Source: Secundilactobacillus silagei JCM 19001 (lineage in GTDB: Bacteria; Bacillota; Bacilli; Lactobacillales; Lactobacillaceae). From it: a DNA stretch of 64,000 nucleotides. Each line of letters begins with the position of its first letter. Positions within the stretch are counted from its first letter, which is position 1. Of this stretch, positions 57,961-64,000 are shown one piece after another. The stretch is taken from positions 21,095 to 85,094 of the forward strand of contig NZ_BCMG01000013.1 of the NCBI RefSeq assembly GCF_002217945.1. Reading direction: 5' to 3'. The notes beneath the pieces were generated by a model that was given only the letters and a program-made list of their open reading frames with translations, had not been told where the DNA came from and searched no databases. The position numbers were made by a program, and so were the translations under genes.

Positions 57961-59361
57961 ATGACTGAAAAAATTACAATTTTACACACCAATGACCTTC
58001 ATTCCCATCTCGAAAATTGGCCGAAGATCCGCCGTTATCTGACTGAAGAACGGCAGCGCTACGAAGCAGCTGGCCATCAAGTCCTTACTTTTGATATTGG
58101 CGATGAGATGGACCGGGCTCACCCGTTAACCGAAGCGACTAACGGTCAGAGCAACGTGACTTTGATGAACCAGATCCACTATGACGGCGTAACGATCGGC
58201 AATAACGAAGGTTTGGGAAATTCCAAGAAGCAGCTCAACCACCTGTATGATCAGGCTAATTTTGATGTGATTTTGGGTAATCTCTTAAATCTGCCGCAAA
58301 CGATTCAGCCTAAATGGGCGCTGCCTGGCAAGGTGATCGTTACCAAAGCGGGTACCCGGGTGCTGGTGTTAGGGTTAACGGCACCGTATAGTTTAACGTA
58401 CCCGTTGCTTGGCTGGCAGCCAATTTCGGTGGAACGGATGCTGCCGCATTTGCTCAAGCAATTTGAAGGGCAGTACGACTGCAGTATTTTGCTGTCGCAC
58501 CTGGGACTGGACGTTGACCGGTGGATCGCTAAGCGGTTTCCGGAAATTAACGTGGTTTTGGGCGCGCATACCCATCATTTATTGCCACATGGCGAATATG
58601 ATCAAACCACCATGCTGGGAGCGGCCGGTAAATACGGCGAGTACATTGGCACGATTCAGTTGGAGCTGACGGACCATCAGATCGTGAAGTCTTCAGCTTC
58701 AGTTGTTCAAACCGCTAATCTGCAAGCAGCAACGAACGATCGACAAGAAATTGAGGGGTATCAAAAACGCGGCGAGCAGCTTTTAGATGAAAAAAAGGTC
58801 GCGGATCTACCCGTGGCCATGGAAAAAAATTGGCAGGGCCATTCCCGCCTGGTGAGTGAAGGACTAGCTGCTCTGGAAGGCTATGCAGATACCGATGCAG
58901 CCATTTTAAACGGCGGCCTGTTTCTGCAGGACCTGCCAGCTGGTATTATCTCGCGCAACCACCTGCATCAAATGCTGCCGCACGCCATGCACGTCATGAA
59001 GGTGACGTTAAGCGGTGATAATCTCTGGCGGCTGATTCACGAAATGGAGAAAAACCGGCTGTTCTTATCGCGGTTTCCAATTAAGGGAATGGGTTTTCGC
59101 GGTAAGATCTTTGGCGCGTTGAACTATTCTGGTATTACCTACAACGACTACGATGGGACGGTCCTTTTCCGTGGCGAATCCTTGTCACCGTTGCGGGCAT
59201 ACACCGTGGCCATGCCAGATAATTATTTGTTTATTCCGTTCTTCCCCACAATTTCGATCGTTGGGCAAAATGAAATTTTATATGGTAAACTTTTAAGAAC
59301 GGTATTTGGCGACTATCTCGCTAAACAATATCCCATCAGAAAGGAGGGTTACCATGGATAA
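57961..59361 (+). CDS. YunD-like bifunctional metallophosphatase/5'-nucleotidase
   Basis: A 466-residue cytoplasmic protein: calcineurin-like N-terminal domain with LHTNDLHSHLENW, FDIGDEMD and LGAHTHH, and C-terminal 5'-nucleotidase domain with the NGGLF and LPHAMHV segments. The start MTEKITILHTNDLHSH aligns with Bacillus YunD, so the ATG at 57961 is right. But only GAGGG directly abutting the ATG precedes it, and the upstream DNA belongs to the tnpB element; its native SD appears lost. Followed by yutD with 8-bp overlap. Confidence 0.9.
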   Translation: MTEKITILHTNDLHSHLENWPKIRRYLTEERQRYEAAGHQVLTFDIGDEMDRAHPLTEATNGQSNVTLMNQIHYDGVTIGNNEGLGNSKKQLNHLYDQANFDVILGNLLNLPQTIQPKWALPGKVIVTKAGTRVLVLGLTAPYSLTYPLLGWQPISVERMLPHLLKQFEGQYDCSILLSHLGLDVDRWIAKRFPEINVVLGAHTHHLLPHGEYDQTTMLGAAGKYGEYIGTIQLELTDHQIVKSSASVVQTANLQAATNDRQEIEGYQKRGEQLLDEKKVADLPVAMEKNWQGHSRLVSEGLAALEGYADTDAAILNGGLFLQDLPAGIISRNHLHQMLPHAMHVMKVTLSGDNLWRLIHEMEKNRLFLSRFPIKGMGFRGKIFGALNYSGITYNDYDGTVLFRGESLSPLRAYTVAMPDNYLFIPFFPTISIVGQNEILYGKLLRTVFGDYLAKQYPIRKEGYHG

Positions 59362-60061
59362 AAAAACCTTACAGACTTTGATTGACGATGCCCGTGCCAG
59401 CCGCGATCCTGGCGGTGTGATTGTGGCGGTTGATGAGACTCATTACCAGATTAACGATCATCCGTATGAGCTGGTGGTGAACTACCGTGACGGCTTTGAT
59501 CGCGTGGAATTGAGCGACCGGTTTAACACTTATTTTTCCCGCTATGATTATCTAGTCGGCGATTGGGGTTTCGGTCAGTTACGGCTGCGCGGCTTTTATG
59601 ATGATAAGCGCAACGTTGCCGGAGAACTTAAGATCGGTGCGTTACAGGACTATTTGGACGAAGCTTGCAATACGGGCAGTCCTTATTTTGTGATGCATAA
59701 TGAAGATGCCAAAGTCGTGATGCCGAAGCGCACGACTCGGCAGCGTGAGAATCATCACCGGTCTAACCGCAATCAAAATAACGGCGGTAAATCGCAAAAC
59801 CGCAATCATTCTGGTAACCAGACTAAAAAGTCGAAACCAACCCAGACTAAAAAAAAGGAACATCGCTCTGAAGCAGCGCCTGTCAATAAACGGGCGCATA
59901 CTAAACGTCAAAACCGATCAAGTCATGGTCAGCAAAAGGCGTATACGGTCGAGAAGGTCAAACCGATCAAGAAAACGCCTGTTAGTCAGCGTCATGGGGC
60001 GGTTAAGACGGTTGGCCACAGTCAGCACCGTAAATTTACAATTCGAGAAAAAGAGGATTAG
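59354..60061 (+). CDS. yutD: YutD-like (DUF1027) protein with basic tail
   Basis: The first 120 or so residues are the DUF1027/YutD domain (YELVVNYRDGFD, RFNTYFSRYDYLVGDWG, YFVMHNEDAKVV). The remaining 110 are low-complexity and strongly basic (Lys, Arg, Gln, Asn, His), suggesting nucleic acid binding; Bacillus YutD lacks such a tail. Function unknown. The ATG at 59354 inside yunD follows AAAGGAGGG. Confidence 0.85.
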   Translation: MDKKTLQTLIDDARASRDPGGVIVAVDETHYQINDHPYELVVNYRDGFDRVELSDRFNTYFSRYDYLVGDWGFGQLRLRGFYDDKRNVAGELKIGALQDYLDEACNTGSPYFVMHNEDAKVVMPKRTTRQRENHHRSNRNQNNGGKSQNRNHSGNQTKKSKPTQTKKKEHRSEAAPVNKRAHTKRQNRSSHGQQKAYTVEKVKPIKKTPVSQRHGAVKTVGHSQHRKFTIREKED

Positions 60062-60067
60062 CGTTTG

Positions 60068-60853
60068 ATGCAAAAACATTATGATGGCTACTTTATTGAT
60101 CTGGACGGCACAGTCTACGCTGGCAAACGGCGAATTCCGGCTGCTAAACGGTTTGTTGAGCGGCTGCAGGCGGCCAACAAGGATTTTTTGTTTGTGACGA
60201 ATAATACGACCAAACTGCCAGCGGACGTGGTCGATAATTTAGCCACTAATCACGATATTCACGTCCAAGCGACTAACGTTTATACGGCCGGATTAGCAAC
60301 GGCGGACTACGTGGCTGGTATTGCTAAACCCGGGCAGAACAAAGTTTATATTATTGGTGAAATTGGGCTGATTCAGGCCTTTTTAGATAAGGGGTTTGAA
60401 CTGTCTGAACGCCACCCAGACTTTGTGGTGGTTGGCCTTGATTCGGATGTGACCTACCATAAATTTGAACTGGCAACCTTAGCGATTCGAGCCGGCGCTA
60501 AGTTTATCGGCACTAACCCGGATTCCAATATTCCCAATGAACGCGGCATGCTGCCTGGTGCGGGCTCACTGGTTGAAATGGTAGCCTACACCACGCAGCA
60601 GCGGCCGATTTACATTGGTAAGCCAGAGACGATCATTATGGCGAACGCGTTGAAAGTAATGGGATTAGAAAAGTCTCAAGTTTTGATGATCGGGGATAAC
60701 TACAAGACCGATATTACAGCCGGCATTCGCTTTGGTGTGGATACGCTGCTAGTTTATACCGGCTTATCAACTCGCGAGCAGGTGGCGCAGCAAAAGATTG
60801 CGCCAACCTATGAGATCGACAGTTTAGATGAATGGTCGGTGGCGGATGACTAG
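60068..60853 (+). CDS. yutF: YutF-like HAD hydrolase (NagD family, TIGR01457)
   Basis: A HAD-IIA phosphatase of 261-262 residues with FIDLDGTVY (motif I), FVTNNTTK (motif II), GKPETIIM (Lys, motif III) and MIGDNYKTDITAG (motif IV). Probably acts on small sugar phosphates. ATG at 60068, or TTG at 60065 just before; GAGG at 60053-60056. Between yutD and the TIGR01906 gene, a conserved run in lactobacilli. Confidence 0.92.
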   Translation: MQKHYDGYFIDLDGTVYAGKRRIPAAKRFVERLQAANKDFLFVTNNTTKLPADVVDNLATNHDIHVQATNVYTAGLATADYVAGIAKPGQNKVYIIGEIGLIQAFLDKGFELSERHPDFVVVGLDSDVTYHKFELATLAIRAGAKFIGTNPDSNIPNERGMLPGAGSLVEMVAYTTQQRPIYIGKPETIIMANALKVMGLEKSQVLMIGDNYKTDITAGIRFGVDTLLVYTGLSTREQVAQQKIAPTYEIDSLDEWSVADD

Positions 60854-61487
60854 ACTAAAGCGCATTTTGCAGTGGACAGCCCTTTTTTTGGCGATCATCT
60901 CAGCGGTGATCTTTATTACCATCAACAGTGTTTGGCTCTACTGGCTGAATGTACGGCTGGGACATTTGTCGCGAATCGTTCAGATTTCAAGCAGTCGTAT
61001 CGTGCAGAATTATGTGCAATTATTAGAGTACCTGCAGCTGCCATGGATCACCAAGCTGGACATGATGGATTTTCCAACGTCTCCCAGTGGCCTGCAGCAC
61101 TTTATTGACGTCAAGCACTTATTCTTATTGAATAATGGGGTGCTGATCGTGACCATCTGGCCAGCCCTGCATTTTCTCCGGTCGCTGTCGCTTAAGAAGC
61201 TGCTGTGGAAACTCATTCGACCGTTTCAGACCGCTGCTGTGGTTCCCGTTTTAGCAGCGTTACTCATGTTAGTGAACTTTAACCAGTTTTTTATTGATTT
61301 CCATAAGGTCCTGTTTCGCAACTCTGACTGGTTATTTGATCCCCGGTTTGACCCGGTGATCTTAGTTTTGCCAGAGAGTTTCTTCTCGCAGTGTTTTCTT
61401 TTAGCCTTTGGTCTATTTGAACTGATGATGCTGTGGGGCGTTTGGCGTGGCAGACGGACTTTCTTAGATACTAAAAAAACGCTCTAG
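60846..61487 (+). CDS. TIGR01906-family integral membrane protein
   Basis: A 213-residue protein with four probable membrane segments (about 7-28, 88-108, 125-150, 180-200) and the FNQFFIDFHKVLFRNSDW loop typical of the family. Function unknown. It overlaps yutF by 8 bp and ends the operon. Confidence 0.85.
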   Translation: MTRLKRILQWTALFLAIISAVIFITINSVWLYWLNVRLGHLSRIVQISSSRIVQNYVQLLEYLQLPWITKLDMMDFPTSPSGLQHFIDVKHLFLLNNGVLIVTIWPALHFLRSLSLKKLLWKLIRPFQTAAVVPVLAALLMLVNFNQFFIDFHKVLFRNSDWLFDPRFDPVILVLPESFFSQCFLLAFGLFELMMLWGVWRGRRTFLDTKKTL

Positions 61488-61520
61488 AACGGTTTTGATA
61501 ACCGGCTAGAGCGTTTTTTG
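61473..61520. terminator. Bidirectional terminator between the TIGR01906 gene and dedA
   Basis: AAAAACGCTCTAG pairs with CTAGAGCGTTTTT; an inner CGGTT/AACCG extends it. Confidence 0.88.
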
Positions 61521-61531
61521 GATTAATGGGT

Positions 61532-62185
61532 TTAATCTTCTTCCTTGGGCACTTGACCGCGACTCTTAAGTAGGCCAATCAAAGCTGGAATCATGGAGAC
61601 GATAATGATGCCAATGACGACCAGTGAAAAGTGGGCTTTGACGAAATCAATGTTGCCAAAGAAGTAACCGCCACCGCAGCATAGCAAGACCCAGCAGATA
61701 CCAGCGGGGATGTTATAGCGTAGAAAAGAGCGGTAGTCATAATCAGAAGTTGCCGCTACAAACGGGACAAAGGTTCTGATGATCGGCATAAAGCGCGCTA
61801 GAAAGATCGCAATTTTACCGTGCTTTTCAAAGAATTTGCGGGCGGATGCCAGGTTTTCTTCTTTAATAAACCGACTAAAGAATGGGTGGCGCGTGATGGC
61901 AATGCCGAAGTGGCGGCCAATCAAGAAGTTCGTCGAATCGCCACCGATCGCTGCCAGTAAAAAGATAATGGTAAACAAACTAATACTTAAGTGATAGTCC
62001 GGATTAGCAGCTAAGGCAGCCGCCGCGAAGAGCAGTGAATCACCAGGCAAAAATGGCAGGATCACTGCGCCAGTTTCAATAAAGATGACGAGAAATAAAA
62101 TGCCGTATGACCAGCCACCAAAGGTATTAACGATGTTCACCATGTGACTGTCAATGTGAAGCACGAAATCAATTAATTGACCCAT
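61532..62185 (-). CDS. DedA-family membrane protein
   Basis: A 217-residue DedA/VTT-domain protein with motif FLPGDSLLF, GDSTNFLIGRHFG and LARFMPIIRTFVPFVAA. Members move undecaprenyl phosphate or phospholipids between leaflets and support proton-motive force. GAAAGGAAA precedes the ATG. Stands alone. Confidence 0.92.
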   Translation of the reverse strand: MGQLIDFVLHIDSHMVNIVNTFGGWSYGILFLVIFIETGAVILPFLPGDSLLFAAAALAANPDYHLSISLFTIIFLLAAIGGDSTNFLIGRHFGIAITRHPFFSRFIKEENLASARKFFEKHGKIAIFLARFMPIIRTFVPFVAATSDYDYRSFLRYNIPAGICWVLLCCGGGYFFGNIDFVKAHFSLVVIGIIIVSMIPALIGLLKSRGQVPKEED

Positions 62186-62410
62186 AATTTAGAAGGTTTC
62201 CTTTCAAAGTCTAAGATGCTGATATTGTATCAAAGAACGGGCATGTGTCAAAGCCTTTCAAATGGATTTAAGTGAATCGTAAACATGCCGTTCAGTGAAT
62301 TAATTGGGAAAGTTATCTTAAATAAGGGTTAGAAGTTAGCGCTTAGTCGCATAAATACCAATAACCAAACGTCGATTGTGTTACAATTTCGTATGACTTA
62401 ATTGACGTTT

Positions 62411-62468
62411 AGCAAGCTGCGACAGTTAGGGGGCAACCTGATGTTTCCGGAGCTTGAGGCTTGCTTTT
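62411..62468 (+). promoter_or_regulatory. Structured leader/attenuator before the cyclophilin gene
   Basis: The 334-bp gap between dedA and the cyclophilin gene holds TACAAT (62382-62387) with a poor -35. Then AGCAAGC (62411-62417) pairs with GCTTGCT (62459-62465), followed by TTTT. The same left arm (CAAGCT, 62413-62418) can instead pair with AGCTTG (62451-62456), so two folds compete. I recognise no known riboswitch class. The rest of the gap shows nothing else. Confidence 0.45.
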
Positions 62469-62519
62469 CGTTATATTTCATGGATAATAGATATGAAAGA
62501 AAACTTGGAGGTTATTAAT

Positions 62520-63104
62520 GTGAACTATCCACAGTTACAACCCGATAAGGCTAACGGCCCCCGGGCTACCATCCATACATCAATGGGTGATGTTGTGATT
62601 CAATTGTTCCCAGAGCAAGCACCTAAAGCGGTTGAGAACTTTGTGACCCTGGCTAAGAAAAACTATTATGATGAAGTTATTTTTCACCGTGTGATCAATG
62701 ATTTTATGGTTCAAGGTGGCGATCCAACCGGTACCGGTATGGGCGGATCAAGCATCTGGAACGAGCCATTTGAAGATGAGTTTTCAAAGGAACTCTATAA
62801 TCTTCGCGGTGCGGTTTCGATGGCGAACAGCGGTCCTAATACGAATGGCAGTCAGTTCTTTATCGTTCAAAATCAGCATATGTCTGATCAGCTGACGACG
62901 CAAATGAAGGATGCTCATTTCCCTGAAGAAATCGTTACAGCCTATCAAAAGGGCGGAACCCCTTGGCTGGACTTTAGACATACCGTCTTTGGTCAAGTCG
63001 TTGAAGGGATGGCGGTAGTTGATCAAATGGCAACGGTGAAGACGGATGAGTCTGACAAACCATTGGAAGATATCGTAATCGAATCAGTCAGCATTGATGA
63101 CTAG
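62520..63104 (+). CDS. ppiB: Cyclophilin-type peptidyl-prolyl cis-trans isomerase
   Basis: A 194-residue cytoplasmic cyclophilin (no signal peptide) with the catalytic FHRVINDFMVQGGDP, MANSGPNTNGSQFFIVQ and the FRHTVFGQVVEGM segments. It speeds folding around proline bonds. GTG at 62520 with GGAGG 8 nt upstream is preferred over the longer frame from 62454. Confidence 0.94.
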   Translation: MNYPQLQPDKANGPRATIHTSMGDVVIQLFPEQAPKAVENFVTLAKKNYYDEVIFHRVINDFMVQGGDPTGTGMGGSSIWNEPFEDEFSKELYNLRGAVSMANSGPNTNGSQFFIVQNQHMSDQLTTQMKDAHFPEEIVTAYQKGGTPWLDFRHTVFGQVVEGMAVVDQMATVKTDESDKPLEDIVIESVSIDD

Positions 63105-63119
63105 GATGATTGATAACTG

Positions 63120-63150
63120 AGCTTGGGGTGTGAAGACCCTAGGCTTTTTG
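63120..63150 (+). terminator. Terminator of the cyclophilin gene
   Basis: AGCTTGGGGT (63120-63129) pairs with ACCCTAGGCT (63135-63144) using wobbles, then TTTTT. Confidence 0.7.
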
Positions 63151-63188
63151 TTTTATATAGAAAAGAATGTGGAAAGGAGTATTGAATA

Positions 63189-63572
63189 ATGCGTATTGGC
63201 GATCATGTTCACGGGACAGTTACGGGAATTCAGCCTTACGGGGCGTTTGTTAATCTCGGCCACGACATACAGGGGTTGATTCACATTTCTGAATGTCATT
63301 ATGGGTTTGTTAAAGATATTCATGATTACTTATCTGTTGGCGATGAAATTGATGTTGTCATTTTAGACATTGATGAATTTACGGGTAAGATCTCGCTTTC
63401 GTTAAGGTGTATGGAAGAACCTCAGGTACCGTTAGCACCAGTGGCACCTCAAAACGAGGGCCATCATAAGCATTATTGGACCAATCGAAATGTTCATGAC
63501 GGTTTCAAAACGATTCAGAAAAGGCGGCATGCGTGGGAACAAGAGGCCTTGAGAGAGTTTGTCGCAAAATAA
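63189..63572 (+). CDS. S1-domain RNA-binding protein (GSP13/YugI-like, CvfD)
   Basis: One S1 domain (about residues 1-72: VHGTVTGIQPYGAFVNLG, GLIHISE) and a basic C-terminal tail in 127 residues. Homologues are general stress protein 13 in Bacillus and CvfD in pneumococcus, a post-transcriptional regulator. AAAGGAG precedes the ATG. Monocistronic, directly upstream of the rRNA operon. Confidence 0.9.
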   Translation: MRIGDHVHGTVTGIQPYGAFVNLGHDIQGLIHISECHYGFVKDIHDYLSVGDEIDVVILDIDEFTGKISLSLRCMEEPQVPLAPVAPQNEGHHKHYWTNRNVHDGFKTIQKRRHAWEQEALREFVAK

Positions 63573-63595
63573 TTTGATTAATTTATTATTTATCC

Positions 63596-63624
63596 TTGAC
63601 CCTGTCGCTGATAGCTGGTATTAT
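63596..63624 (+). promoter_or_regulatory. Upstream rRNA promoter P1
   Basis: TTGACC, 17-bp spacer, TATTAT. The 363-bp gap after the S1 gene is taken up by this, an inverted repeat GATTGAAT/ATTCAATC (63657-63691), P2 and the rRNA leader. Confidence 0.6.
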
Positions 63625-63761
63625 TTTATTTGTTGTCAAAGAGGACAATATTAATTGATTGAATTTATATTCAGACGGTTAATATTCAATCGCTCTTTTA
63701 GGACGGCAGATGATTCATTAAATAAGTTGTTAATGTGAATGAATAAAGATTCAAAAAAGCG

Positions 63762-63790
63762 TTGACAATTTTTTCTAACTTAGTTATACT
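63762..63790 (+). promoter_or_regulatory. Main rRNA promoter P2
   Basis: Perfect TTGACA, exactly 17 bp, TATACT. Confidence 0.85.
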
Positions 63791-63811
63791 AATTGAGTTG
63801 AGTCATCTTGT

Positions 63812-63835
63812 AGACCTTTGAAAACTGAACAAAGT
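63812..63835 (+). promoter_or_regulatory. rRNA leader boxA-like antitermination sequence
   Basis: CCTTTGAAAACTGAACAAAG lies 25 bp after P2; it resembles the conserved CTTTGAAAACTGAA of Firmicutes rRNA leaders, linked to NusB-dependent antitermination. Confidence 0.6.
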
Positions 63836-63935
63836 TTTGTTTCACAAATGTGCAGGACATATCAGTTTCGGCTGATATCAAATGTAATTTGCGAAGTCAA
63901 TTTCGCTAGTAATATTAATGAGTCACAAACAATCA

Positions 63936-64000
63936 TAAAATGAGAGTTTGATCCTGGCTCAGGACGAACGCTGGCGGCGTGCCTAATACATGCAAGTCGA
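63936..64000 (+). rRNA. 16S ribosomal RNA, 5' end (cut by window edge)
   Basis: AGAGTTTGATCCTGGCTCAG at 63943-63962 is the universal 5' part of bacterial 16S rRNA, followed by GACGAACGCTGGCGGCGTGCC, typical of Lactobacillales without AT-rich alterations. Only about 65 nt are present. The exact mature end (near 63936) is taken by comparison with Escherichia coli numbering. Confidence 0.97.

Noticed and set aside
59745..60068. 107-codon basic frame inside yutD (+1 frame)
   Set aside because: Arises from the repetitive Lys/Arg-rich coding of the yutD tail; no SD and fully inside a better-supported gene.

Overview
The window is chromosomal DNA of a low-to-mid GC member of the Lactobacillaceae. 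The 16S rRNA gene that begins at the right edge, the gene orders ruvA-ruvB-queA-tgt-yajC, alaS-ireB-yqgF-DUF1292-zapA-mutS2-trxA and comGA-GG/methyltransferase/ackA, CcpA/cre and CtsR/CIRCE control signals, and an Ala T-box all point to lactobacilli. An HPr gene without an adjacent enzyme I gene would suit an obligately heterofermentative lineage (the brevis/buchneri/collinoides side of the family), but I cannot name a genus from this sequence alone.

Layout. 1-4.6 kb: an unassigned protein next to a TagF-type teichoic acid polymerase, then release factor 3. 4.6-14 kb: NADH oxidase and a C69 dipeptidase, divergent around a candidate cre site; a P2-type cation ATPase; an unknown SH3-like protein; and clpE, whose upstream region holds both a CtsR box and a CIRCE element. 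14-18.5 kb: a small unknown protein, an orphan ptsH, and a three-gene glycolipid/lipoteichoic-acid anchor cluster (two GT4 glycosyltransferases and a flippase-like membrane protein). 18.6-34 kb: core DNA repair, tRNA modification and translation genes, with an Ala T-box leader before alaS. 34-40.5 kb: murI-rdgB-yfcE-cbpB, an MscS channel, two small stress/envelope proteins, and pepQ. 40.5-48 kb: ccpA with a perfect cre upstream, a tandem CPBP-domain membrane protease, yebC, and a TetR/MMPL divergent pair. 48-54 kb: the complete comG pseudopilus operon, a methyltransferase and acetate kinase. 54-62 kb: an amino acid permease, a metallophosphoesterase, a solitary IS200/IS605-type tnpB element inserted directly before the start codon of a YunD-type metallophosphatase, then the yutD-yutF-TIGR01906 run and a DedA protein. 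62.2-64 kb: cyclophilin with a structured leader, an S1-domain protein, and tandem promoters plus leader of an rRNA operon whose 16S gene is cut by the window edge.

Most of the window is conserved chromosome backbone. The parts that look most worth pursuing are: the TnpB element whose 3' end abuts yunD, so that its predicted guide would be the start of yunD and it has displaced that gene's ribosome binding site; the dual HrcA/CtsR signals at clpE; the HPr gene standing without ptsI; the duplicated CPBP protease; a leader with competing hairpins before the cyclophilin gene; and a repeat-palindrome-repeat site before the amino acid permease. I found no CRISPR array, prophage or tRNA gene.
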